A stretch of DNA of 64,000 nt from Chryseobacterium gleum. GTDB lineage: Bacteria; Bacteroidota; Bacteroidia; Flavobacteriales_D; Crocinitomicaceae. Location of the stretch: contig CAMAXI010000002.1 of the NCBI GenBank assembly GCA_945862165.1, positions 1 through 64,000 on the forward strand. The letters run 5' to 3'. The first letter of the stretch is position 1; every line of letters starts with the position of its first letter. This document shows, piece by piece, positions 29,630-37,753 of the stretch. The position numbers were made by a program, and so were the translations under genes. The notes beneath the pieces are model-generated. The model did not search any database. It was given only the letters and a program-made list of their open reading frames with translations, and was not told where the DNA came from.

Positions 29630-30247
29630 TTAACAACAACTATAAATGCGCTTAAAACTGCAAAAAATAAAATTTTGCACCGTATCAAATGGCGTAACAT
29701 GATCTTCCGTAAAACATCCCATTTTATCAAAATAAGCACCAAATAACTGCTGAAAACTAGTTTCATTGTATTGCTTGATTTCCAAACCACTACATTTCAA
29801 CGGACCATTTTCGGAGAAAGTACCCACGATAAAGTATCCGCTAACATGATTGGCAACTCGGTGAACGTAGTTTTGAATGGCATCCGCATTCGTAACAAAA
29901 TGAAAAACAGCGCGGTCATGCCAAACTGCATAGTGTTGATTCGGAACAAATTCATTAATATCGGATACAATCCAAGACACCAATCTCGCCTTTTCTCCCA
30001 AACGTATTTTAGCACGTTCTAGCGCTTTTGCGGAAATATCTAATACTGTAATATTGGTATACCCTGCTTTCAGTAGATAATCCACCAAATGACTATCCCC
30101 CCCACCAACATCGATAATTGCTGCATCTTTAGCGATACCCGTTCCCTGAATTAAACGTAAGGAAGTACCCGGTACAGCTTGTGTCCAACTTACCTGTTCC
30201 GATGTTTTTGTTTCATATACATTTTCCCAATGTGCTTTTTCAGACAT
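29630..30247 (-). CDS. Class I SAM-dependent methyltransferase
   Basis: The 205-residue product has the Rossmann methyltransferase core: IIDVGGGDSHLVDYLL (motif I), VLDISAKAL (motif II) and HDRAVFHFVTN. It begins with HWENVYETK as in thiopurine/tellurite-resistance type small-molecule methyltransferases. The substrate is not identifiable. It is convergent with the TonB receptor with a 2-nt gap and divergent from the metal cluster. Confidence 0.88.
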   Translation of the reverse strand: MSEKAHWENVYETKTSEQVSWTQAVPGTSLRLIQGTGIAKDAAIIDVGGGDSHLVDYLLKAGYTNITVLDISAKALERAKIRLGEKARLVSWIVSDINEFVPNQHYAVWHDRAVFHFVTNADAIQNYVHRVANHVSGYFIVGTFSENGPLKCSGLEIKQYNETSFQQLFGAYFDKMGCFTEDHVTPFDTVQNFIFCSFKRIYSCC

Positions 30248-30401
30248 AAATTACAATTTTCACAAAGCTACATTAGTTTACATTTGAAAAGTGTAACTTT
30301 AGTTGCAGATTGCACGAATTTATTATTGAGATTAAAAAAATTTGCAAAAAATTAGTGATAAATAAACTTATAAAGTATAATTTTAATTGCGATTTAAAAC
30401 T

Positions 30402-30791
30402 ATGAGAGTATTTTTCACCTTATTGTTGCTGTTTATGTACGCTATTGCATCGATAGGTGTGAATGTGACATTACACTATTGTGGTGGAAAATACACAAGC
30501 TTTTCTGTTGGTAAATCTGACACAATTTCATGTGTTTGTGGGAATAAAATAGTGAAAAAAAACTGCTGTGAAGACAAAACTATTTCTTTTGAAATAGATG
30601 ATGATCAAACAAACGCAGAAGAACTTTCAGTAAGCATTTCAAAATTATATAGCTATCCAAAAGCGCTTTCTCACGTATTTTCGTTTTTAAAAAATAATAA
30701 AGAAATACAAGAAAAAGAGAATTATTTTTATCCTCCACCTAATCGGATAAAGCAATCGCTTTACATTCTAAATCAAGTATTTCTGATTTGA
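30402..30791 (+). CDS. HYC_CC_PP family exported protein
   Basis: The 129-residue product has a signal peptide (1-20) and the three motifs naming the family: HYCGGK near residue 27, KNCCED near 52 and YPPPNR near 116. Four more cysteines/CxC (SCVCGN) are present. The family is known only by these motifs and occurs in Bacteroidota next to heavy-metal genes; metal binding through the cysteines is inferred. The ATG at 30402 is preferred over the TTG at 30387. It opens the metal cluster. Confidence 0.85.
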   Translation: MRVFFTLLLLFMYAIASIGVNVTLHYCGGKYTSFSVGKSDTISCVCGNKIVKKNCCEDKTISFEIDDDQTNAEELSVSISKLYSYPKALSHVFSFLKNNKEIQEKENYFYPPPNRIKQSLYILNQVFLI

Positions 30792-30863
30792 TTTTTTTAC
30801 TGCAAAAAACGAGACACGCCAAAATGGTGTTATGTATTTTATTGTTATATAAAAAAAAATCCA

Positions 30864-31214
30864 ATGATCAAATTAATGAAAACTTTAATGATGCTATGCA
30901 TTGCATCTGCTACGCTTACTAATTGTACAGCACAAGTGAAAAATGCGAAAACCGAAAATGTGAAAATTTATGGTAATTGTGAAATGTGTAAATCAACCAT
31001 CGAAAAAGCTGGAAATCTAAAGAAAATCGCAGTAGTAGATTGGGACAAAAACACTAAAATCGCAACGATTACCTATGATACTTCCAAAACAAATTTGGAT
31101 GAAATATTGAAACGCATTTCTCTTTCAGGATATGATAGTGATAAATTTCAAGCGCCTGAAAAAGCGTACAAAAATCTACATGGTTGTTGTCAGTACGAAA
31201 GACCAAGTAATTAA
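30864..31214 (+). CDS. Exported heavy-metal-associated (HMA) domain protein
   Basis: The 116-residue product has a lipoprotein-like leader (LTNC, C21) and an HMA fold with the metal pair C39-x2-C42 in GNCEMCKSTIEKAG. A GCCQY motif near the C-terminus could add ligands. HMA domains bind Cu(I) and other soft metals and pass them to partners. Start is uncertain between 30864 and 30876. Confidence 0.88.
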   Translation: MIKLMKTLMMLCIASATLTNCTAQVKNAKTENVKIYGNCEMCKSTIEKAGNLKKIAVVDWDKNTKIATITYDTSKTNLDEILKRISLSGYDSDKFQAPEKAYKNLHGCCQYERPSN

Positions 31215-31231
31215 CTTCAAAAAGAGTATCC

Positions 31232-32311
31232 ATGAAAAACTTCAAATTAATTGTAAAACTTGTAGCAAGTTTATGTATTTCATTGTCAATTTATTCATGT
31301 AAAAAACATGAGCAACACACTGAAAAACATACCAATAGTACTAACACATTAAACATAAATTATCCAGCGCTTTTTGTAGTTAATGGATCTTCAAACAATG
31401 TTTCCGTAATAAGACTTTCAGACAATACTGTAAGTGAAACCATTAGTTTAAATGGCGCTAAATTCCCGCATCACATCTATCTGAATCCAGCAAAAACTAA
31501 ATTAGCGATCGGAATCACCTCAACAGACCTTAGTAGTGGACATGGCGGGCATGAAGGACATGGTTCAACAAGTACAGGATATAAAGTGTTAATAATTGAT
31601 GTAGTTACTGGAAGTATTGATAAAGAAATTCTAGTATCGAAAATGCCTCATAACGCAATTTACAATACTACTGGAACGGAACTATGGGTTGGACAATCAG
31701 ATGAGGTTCAAAGCCAAATTTTAGTCTATAACACTTCGGATTGGACAGTACAAAACAAAATAAATGTAGGGAAAGGACTATCAGAAATTACCTTTACAAA
31801 CGAAGGGAAGAAAGTATATGCATGTAATACAAATGATGGTACTGTTACAATAATTGACGCAGATACAAAAAACGTAGATACTACTTTAGCTGTTGGAAAT
31901 GGACCTGTTGGAGCTTGGAGTGCTAGTAATGGAAAAATGTACGTTGATAATGAAGTAAGTCAAACAATTTCAGAAGTTTCAAATTCTGAAATTAAAATTT
32001 TGAATACCATACATTTAGGCTTCAAACCAGGGTATGTTGCGTACAACTCAATGAAAGAAGAGCTATGGGTAACTGATGCGACCAATGGTAAAGTAGCATA
32101 TTTTAAGTTAATTGAAAACATTTGGACTTTACAAGGGAAAATTTCAACCGGTACAGACGCTCACGCAATTCTTTTCAATAAAGAAGGTTCAAAAGCCTAT
32201 GTTACCAATCAAGGTCAAGGAACAGTTAGTATAATTGATGTAAATACGCATAGTGTAAGCCAAACAATCACTGTCGGTGCAAAACCTAATGGTATTGCAA
32301 TTAAAGAGTAA
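31232..32311 (+). CDS. YncE-like beta-propeller lipoprotein with His-rich loop
   Basis: The 359-residue product has a lipobox (YSC, C23) and seven-bladed propeller repeats of the YVTN/YncE type (KVYACNTNDGTVTIIDADT, then KAYVTNQGQGTVSIIDV). A His/Gly-rich insertion, SGHGGHEGHG near residue 105, and a leader rich in histidine (KKHEQHTEKH) suggest metal binding. It follows the HMA gene after 17 nt and fits a periplasmic copper or heavy-metal handling set. Confidence 0.88.
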   Translation: MKNFKLIVKLVASLCISLSIYSCKKHEQHTEKHTNSTNTLNINYPALFVVNGSSNNVSVIRLSDNTVSETISLNGAKFPHHIYLNPAKTKLAIGITSTDLSSGHGGHEGHGSTSTGYKVLIIDVVTGSIDKEILVSKMPHNAIYNTTGTELWVGQSDEVQSQILVYNTSDWTVQNKINVGKGLSEITFTNEGKKVYACNTNDGTVTIIDADTKNVDTTLAVGNGPVGAWSASNGKMYVDNEVSQTISEVSNSEIKILNTIHLGFKPGYVAYNSMKEELWVTDATNGKVAYFKLIENIWTLQGKISTGTDAHAILFNKEGSKAYVTNQGQGTVSIIDVNTHSVSQTITVGAKPNGIAIKE

Positions 32312-32317
32312 AATTTC

Positions 32318-32341
32318 AGCGTAGTCGAAGGGGACTACGCT
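32318..32341 (+). terminator. Hairpin after the YncE-like gene
   Basis: AGCGTAGTC and GACTACGCT are perfect 9-nt arms around GAAGGG, 6 nt after the stop, followed by TCTTTAC. The T-run is weak. The AGCGTAGTCGAAGG wording resembles the CTTCGAC-type dispersed elements. Confidence 0.5.
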
Positions 32342-32457
32342 TCTTTACAATATTTAATTACCACAAAATGGTATTCGAGATAACCATGGTTTGACATAAT
32401 GGTTGAAGATCTATATGGCACATTCTTAAAGACCATTTAATTTAAAACTATCTAAAA

Positions 32458-32946
32458 ATGAAAAAAAATAGTATTCTATTCTTTTTGCTTTTATTCCTTT
32501 CCATGAATGGTCAATCGCAATTAGTAAAAATTGAATTACAAGCGACTGGATTAACGTGTTCTATGTGTTCATTATCCATCCAGAAACAACTAAAAACAAT
32601 ACATGAGGTAGATAGTATCTATACGAATATAGAAACGAGTACTTACTTTATTATTTTGAAAAACAACAACAATTTAACCCCCAATATTTTTAAAGAAAAA
32701 GTAGAAAAAGCAGGGTTTTTCGTAGGAAATTTTATCGCAACAGCCAATATAGATGTTATGGATAAAAATTTATATATTTTGATTGATGACTGTAAATTAA
32801 ACAATACAGAAGTAAAGTTTCAAGTGATCGATAAAGGTTTTGTTACTGCTAAAGAGTTTAAAAAATTATCTAAGCAATATAAAAGCATAGTAACTTATAC
32901 TGCTAATAATGAAAATGATTTTCATATTAAATTAATTGAACCATGA
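32458..32946 (+). CDS. Second exported HMA domain protein
   Basis: The 162-residue product has a signal peptide (to about GQSQ) and an HMA domain with C34-x2-C37 in TGLTCSMCSLSIQKQL. A C-terminal part of about 75 residues without recognised family follows. It overlaps the next gene by 4 nt (ATGA), so both are translated together. Metal delivery within the periplasm is inferred. Confidence 0.85.
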   Translation: MKKNSILFFLLLFLSMNGQSQLVKIELQATGLTCSMCSLSIQKQLKTIHEVDSIYTNIETSTYFIILKNNNNLTPNIFKEKVEKAGFFVGNFIATANIDVMDKNLYILIDDCKLNNTEVKFQVIDKGFVTAKEFKKLSKQYKSIVTYTANNENDFHIKLIEP

Positions 32947-33752
32947 AAAGTTACTTTACATTATTAATACTATTACTAACTCATAATATATCTAGTCAAG
33001 AATTATTTGTAGTTACAGATCCTGCAAGCAATTTACCAACAAACTCAATGTCTGTTAATGTGATGAATTCTATTTTTATTGAGAATACAACAGACATTAA
33101 TTATCACTTGATGCCAGAAATTTCCTACGGTATAGATAAAAACCTAATGGTTCGAAGTTCTTTTTTTCTGAGTAATAGAAATAACCATTTATATCTAGAA
33201 GGAGGAAATATCATGGGTAAATATCGTTTCCTTTCTATCGATGATATTCATAGTCATTACCGGATGGCAGCGTATGGTAGATATAGTATGAATAGAGCGG
33301 ATATTCATCAAGAACAAATTGAAATAATAGGCCACAATAGTGGTTTTGAAACTGGATTAATTGCTACAAAATTGAACAATAAATTGGCAATTAGTTCATC
33401 CCTTAGTTTTGAATATGCTACGGATAACAAACCCAACTATATTTTCCCTAAAGACATGGGAAATAACGCTATGAATTACACACTTTCATTTGGACGACTT
33501 ATCTATCCAAAGAACTACAACAATTTCAATCAGACGAATATAAATTTAATGGTTGAATTTGTTGGCCAAACAATAAATAAGAATAATAAAACCTATGTAG
33601 ATATTGTAAGCGCCATTCAATTTATTTTCAATAGTCAAGCGAGAATTGATTTAGCATACCGCAGAGAAATAGTTTCCTCTATGCTACGGAGTGCACCTAA
33701 TGGTGTTTATCTAAATTTATATTATACTTTTTTTAACTTATCGAAGAATTAA
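32943..33752 (+). CDS. Outer-membrane beta-barrel-like protein of the metal cluster
   Basis: The 269-residue product has a signal peptide (to about ISSQ). It then has alternating amphipathic strands ending in an aromatic (GVYLNLYYTFFNLSKN), typical of a small outer-membrane barrel. No named family was recognised. Similar barrels accompany HMA genes in Bacteroidota copper clusters. Translational coupling with the preceding HMA protein suggests joint function. Confidence 0.75.
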   Translation: MKSYFTLLILLLTHNISSQELFVVTDPASNLPTNSMSVNVMNSIFIENTTDINYHLMPEISYGIDKNLMVRSSFFLSNRNNHLYLEGGNIMGKYRFLSIDDIHSHYRMAAYGRYSMNRADIHQEQIEIIGHNSGFETGLIATKLNNKLAISSSLSFEYATDNKPNYIFPKDMGNNAMNYTLSFGRLIYPKNYNNFNQTNINLMVEFVGQTINKNNKTYVDIVSAIQFIFNSQARIDLAYRREIVSSMLRSAPNGVYLNLYYTFFNLSKN

Positions 33753-33793
33753 TTTATAAGTATATACATCTTTTCGTTTATCATTCTTAAAAT

Positions 33794-33820
33794 GTATACC
33801 TTCGAATCGTAAAAGTATAC
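33794..33820 (+). promoter_or_regulatory. Twin GTATAC palindromes before the cytochrome P460 gene
   Basis: GTATAC at 33794-33799 and 33815-33820 are 21 nt apart centre to centre (two helical turns), ending 2 nt before the start codon. Possible binding site for a dimeric regulator. Confidence 0.35.
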
Positions 33821-33822
33821 AC

Positions 33823-34359
33823 ATGAAAAATACAATATTCAAAACTTTCCTAACGCTATTTTGCATGTTGATCATGCTTGGGTGCACCAAAGAAAAAGAA
33901 ACGATTACGCCTGTTGTAACAACTGAAACCAAAACTTCCGACCAATTATTGTTTGAGAAAGCTAAATCCCTAGTAGATTTTACGTGGTTTGAAAAAGTAG
34001 ATTCGCTCTATAAAAAAAGCAGTGGCAGTGGTCACGGTCAAGCATTCTTTAAAACAAGATTCAATGCGATAGCAGCAACAAAACTCACCAGCAATGGAAG
34101 AATTGTGCCTGATGCAAATTTCCCAGAAGGTTCTTTAATCGTTAAAGAACTCTACAAAGACGCCCAAACACTTGATCTATACGCAATTCTTTATAAAGAC
34201 AGTAAAAATGTAGACGCCGATGCCAAAGGTTGGGTGTGGGGGTATTTAAGACCTGACGGAAATGTCGCTGTTTCAGCTTCAAAAAAAGGTACATCGTGTA
34301 TCAGTTGCCATTCCCAAACTGGTAATATTGATTACGTCTTGATGAATAAGTTTTATTAA
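33823..34359 (+). CDS. Cytochrome P460 family lipoprotein
   Basis: The 178-residue product has a lipobox (LGC, C21) and a cytochrome P460-type domain with one heme-c motif C159-x2-C162-H163 (CISCHSQ) and the upstream strand pattern FPEGSLIVKELY. P460 cytochromes oxidise small nitrogen compounds or bind their products in other bacteria; here the role is open. Convergent with the DtxR-family gene with only 5 nt between stops. Confidence 0.82.
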   Translation: MKNTIFKTFLTLFCMLIMLGCTKEKETITPVVTTETKTSDQLLFEKAKSLVDFTWFEKVDSLYKKSSGSGHGQAFFKTRFNAIAATKLTSNGRIVPDANFPEGSLIVKELYKDAQTLDLYAILYKDSKNVDADAKGWVWGYLRPDGNVAVSASKKGTSCISCHSQTGNIDYVLMNKFY

Positions 34360-34364
34360 AAAGC

Positions 34365-35024
34365 CTACACCACATAAATATTCTCGGCAAACTTTTCGCT
34401 TACACTGGATGCTACTCCATTCACTGCAATCACCATCAATGCATCGTATTCCTGACGCGATTGAACGTATATTTCATTATTAATTCCTAAACCTACCTTC
34501 ACTACATACTGTAAAAAAGCAGAAGAATTATCCTTCACTGCTACCATCTTGCAAAGCTGACCGACTGGTATGTCTAACAATGTCTTACGAAATTGCTTGG
34601 TCAATTCACCACCTCTGGATGGTATCGGATCTCCATGCGGATCAAAGGCTGGGTAATCTAAAAATTTCTCCAATTTATCAATCAATTTAGTTGATTGGAT
34701 ATGCTCCAATTGCTCCGCAACATCATGTACCTCATCCCAACTAAACTCTAACTTCTCATACAAAAAGGTCTCCCAAAGCCGGTGCTTACGTATCACTTCC
34801 GTGGCAATATTCTTCCCCTCTCGTGTTAAGGTAATCTTCTTGTACTTTTCGAAATCAACCAACGCTTTGTAGCGTAAACGCTTCAACATGTCATTCGCTG
34901 TTGCAGGTTTTACCCCCAAGTGTGAGGCTAATTCGTTCGTTCCTACACCTGTTTCGCCACTGTCAAACGAAATGCGTAACAAGGCTTTTAAATAATTCTC
35001 CTCCGTAAATGAAATCATAGACAT
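34365..35024 (-). CDS. DtxR/MntR-family metal-dependent repressor
   Basis: The 219-residue product has a winged HTH (FTEENYLKALLRIS, then NELASHLGVKPATANDMLKRL), a metal-binding dimerisation domain (VIRKHRLWETFLYEKL, DEVHDVAEQLEHIQS, DPHGDPIPS) and a C-terminal FeoA/SH3-like domain. Such repressors sense Fe(II) or Mn(II). The start is put at 35024 (35018 is also possible). It is divergent from a TonB receptor whose promoter holds a DtxR-like box; a CAAAGATA (minus TATCTTTG) at 35046-35053 could be its own -7 element. Confidence 0.9.
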   Translation of the reverse strand: MSMISFTEENYLKALLRISFDSGETGVGTNELASHLGVKPATANDMLKRLRYKALVDFEKYKKITLTREGKNIATEVIRKHRLWETFLYEKLEFSWDEVHDVAEQLEHIQSTKLIDKLEKFLDYPAFDPHGDPIPSRGGELTKQFRKTLLDIPVGQLCKMVAVKDNSSAFLQYVVKVGLGINNEIYVQSRQEYDALMVIAVNGVASSVSEKFAENIYVV

Positions 35025-35073
35025 GTAGTTGTTAGTGCTTACAAACAAAGATAGAACAAATAATCAAACTAAA

Positions 35074-35105
35074 TTTGTTAGGCTGGCCTAACTTTATTAT
35101 ATTTG
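35074..35105 (+). promoter_or_regulatory. TonB-receptor promoter with DtxR-type operator
   Basis: TTTG (35074-35077), a 20-nt spacer and TATATTTG (35098-35105) form a full Bacteroidota promoter. GTTAGGC-TG-GCCTAAC (35077-35092) is a perfect palindrome lying in the spacer and resembles the TTAGG...CCTAA half-sites of DtxR/IdeR boxes. Binding there would block the receptor gene when metal is plentiful. Confidence 0.75.
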
Positions 35106-35130
35106 TATGTAGCATTAATAATAAAAATCG

Positions 35131-37434
35131 ATGTATATATACAAACTACAAAAAATTATTGCTTTGTGCTGTACCTGTTTTTCATTTTTTATATATGCAC
35201 AACAAGGTACAATTAGAGGGATAGTAATTGCTGACAACAAACCAACCCAAAAGGTTAGTGTGGTTCTCGTAGGTACATCCTACTCCACCATTACAGATTC
35301 TTTAGGTCAATTTATACTCGAAAAGATTCCAAACGCAAGTTATAAAATCAGGGTACTCTCCCTCGACCACCACAAAAATGAAAAAACAATTACGCTAAAA
35401 AATAATGACACGCTTAACATTACCCTAGAACTTTTCTCCAATGCAAAAGAATTAGAACAAGTAGTCATTTCTGGAACCATGAAGGAAATAACTAGATCCG
35501 AAAGTCCTGTCCCTGTGGAAGTGTATTCCCAAACTTACTTTAAGAAAAATCCTACGGCAAACATATACGAAGCACTCCAAAATGTCAATGGTGTTCGGCC
35601 TCAACTCAACTGTGCAGTATGCAATACGGGGGATATCCACATCAACGGATTGGAAGGTCCATACACGATGGTACTCATTGATGGTATGCCAATCGTTAGT
35701 AGTTTATCCACGGTTTACGGACTCTCGGGAATACCGAACTCGCTTGTCGATCGCATCGAAATTGTCAAAGGTCCAGCCTCCTCCCTCTATGGTAGCGAAG
35801 CAGTCGGAGGATTGATCAACATCATCACTAAAAAAGCACAAAATACACCCCGTTTTAGTACGGATGTTTTTACTACAAGCTGGGGAGAAGTTAATACTGA
35901 CCTAGGTTTAAAAGTGAAAATCAAAGAAAAAACGGAGGTACTAACTGGTGTCAACTACTTCAATTTCCAACAAAAAATAGATATAAACAAGGATAACTTT
36001 ACCGATATGACCCTACAAGACCGTATTTCGGTATTCCAAAAATGGAATTTTATCAGAAAGGAAAATCGCATCTTCAACCTAGCTGGTCGTTTTATGTACG
36101 AAGATCGTAACGGTGGAGATGTTCGATGGGAAAAAAAATTCAGAGGTGGCGATAGTATTTATGGGGAAAGTATCTACACCTCGCGCAACGAAGTACTCGG
36201 TAATTATCAACTTCCAACTACAGAAAAAGTAATGCTCGCTTTCTCATACAACAGCCACGCACAAGATTCAAGGTATGGAACAACTTCCTACATTGCTAAC
36301 CAACAAATCGGATTCACGCAACTTACATGGGATAAAAAAATAGGGAAACAAGACTTCCTTCTAGGTACTGCCCTTCGTTATACCTACTACGATGATAATA
36401 CACCTGCTACACAAAATACAGATTCCTTAAACCCAACAACAATCGCGCAAAAAACGTGGTTGCCAGGAATTTTTCTTCAAGATGAAATTGCCATCAAGGA
36501 TAAAAACAAACTTCTACTCGGATTTCGGTACGACTACAACTCCTACCATGGAAACATCTTCACACCACGCATCGGCTATAAATGGGCAATTAAGGAAAAT
36601 AAGAGCCTGCGAATTAACGCCGGAACAGGATTTAGAGTGGTCAACCTATTCACCGAAGACCACGCAGCACTAACAGGTGCACGTATCGTAGAAATTAAAC
36701 ACGAATTACGACCAGAAAAATCCTACAATGCAAATATCAACTACATCCATAAAATTACGTTAGAAAAGGGAACAACAATCAACCTAGATGCTACTGCGTT
36801 TTACACCTACTTCAACAACCGTATCGTTGGTGATTTTGATACCGATCCCAATAAAATAATCTATGATAATTTAAACGGACACGCTGTAAGTAAAGGATTG
36901 AGCCTGAATGTAGAATTGAATCTAATACAAGGACTCAAAATAATCACTGGTGGTACACTAATGGAAAATACTTTAACAGAAAATGGAATCACCAAACAAC
37001 AAATACTTACCGAAAAATTCACAGGGGTGTGGGCCGTTTCTTACAAAATAAAAAAAGCAAAATTAGCAATCGACTATACAGGGAATGTGTATAGTCCCAT
37101 GCGTCTCCCAACACTCGGCGAACTAGACCCACGTAGTTCCGTTTCACCTTGGTGGAGCATCCAAAACATTCAGTTTACCTACAACGGATTTAAAAACTTC
37201 GAAATCTATGGTGGTGTCAAAAACCTCCTCAACTGGACGCCATTCAAAGAAAAAAATCCATTCATCATCGCGCGCACCAACGACCCCTTCGATAAAAACG
37301 TAAAACTCGATACACAAGGAAAAGTACTAGTAACTGCTGAAAACCCATACGGACTCACCTTCGACCCAACCTACATCTATGCCCCAACACAAGGGATTAG
37401 GACATTTATTGGTGTGAGATATACTTTTAAGTAA
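35131..37434 (+). CDS. TonB-dependent receptor under DtxR-type control
   Basis: The 767-residue product has a signal peptide (to about YAQQ), a carboxypeptidase-like domain (about 25-105), a plug and a barrel ending in FIGVRYTFK. The plug contains a cysteine pair C161-x2-C164 (QLNCAVCNTGD) just before INGLEGPYTMVLIDGMPIV, an unusual feature that could bind metal. Position beside a DtxR repressor and downstream of the HMA cluster suggests import of an iron, copper or other metal complex. Confidence 0.92.
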   Translation: MYIYKLQKIIALCCTCFSFFIYAQQGTIRGIVIADNKPTQKVSVVLVGTSYSTITDSLGQFILEKIPNASYKIRVLSLDHHKNEKTITLKNNDTLNITLELFSNAKELEQVVISGTMKEITRSESPVPVEVYSQTYFKKNPTANIYEALQNVNGVRPQLNCAVCNTGDIHINGLEGPYTMVLIDGMPIVSSLSTVYGLSGIPNSLVDRIEIVKGPASSLYGSEAVGGLINIITKKAQNTPRFSTDVFTTSWGEVNTDLGLKVKIKEKTEVLTGVNYFNFQQKIDINKDNFTDMTLQDRISVFQKWNFIRKENRIFNLAGRFMYEDRNGGDVRWEKKFRGGDSIYGESIYTSRNEVLGNYQLPTTEKVMLAFSYNSHAQDSRYGTTSYIANQQIGFTQLTWDKKIGKQDFLLGTALRYTYYDDNTPATQNTDSLNPTTIAQKTWLPGIFLQDEIAIKDKNKLLLGFRYDYNSYHGNIFTPRIGYKWAIKENKSLRINAGTGFRVVNLFTEDHAALTGARIVEIKHELRPEKSYNANINYIHKITLEKGTTINLDATAFYTYFNNRIVGDFDTDPNKIIYDNLNGHAVSKGLSLNVELNLIQGLKIITGGTLMENTLTENGITKQQILTEKFTGVWAVSYKIKKAKLAIDYTGNVYSPMRLPTLGELDPRSSVSPWWSIQNIQFTYNGFKNFEIYGGVKNLLNWTPFKEKNPFIIARTNDPFDKNVKLDTQGKVLVTAENPYGLTFDPTYIYAPTQGIRTFIGVRYTFK

Positions 37435-37753
37435 AGACTAAAATAAACCTATAGTTTAGTCACTCCATTAGCGGTTGAAAGTTTATCATTTTACAGAACC
37501 ATTAAACGCGGTTTTGACACGAAACTTTCTCAGTACAAAGGAAAACAATGCGGATGTGCATTTTTTGACGTCAGGATAAAAATTAGCACGAAGCAATTGT
37601 TTGAGTGGTTTTAGTGGAGCGCAGAGGAACTAAAATGGACCTTAGGAAAGTTTCGAAAAAGCATTTTTGGTTACTTTTTTTGCTTCGGAAAAAAGTAACA
37701 ATACAAAACTTAACACTTTTATATTAATTCATTGAATAAAAAAGAAAACATCA
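37435..37753 (+). repeat. Non-coding stretch with dispersed-repeat character and strong hairpin
   Basis: No gene is visible. GTTACTTTTTT (37670-37680) and AAAAAAGTAAC (37689-37699) form perfect 11-nt arms around TGCTTCGG. The upstream part (GAGCGCAGAGGAACTAAAATGG, then GAAAGTTTCGAAAAAGC) resembles intergenic elements scattered in Flavobacteriia; this is from memory and needs a within-genome search. The hairpin may terminate transcription in both directions. Confidence 0.5.
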
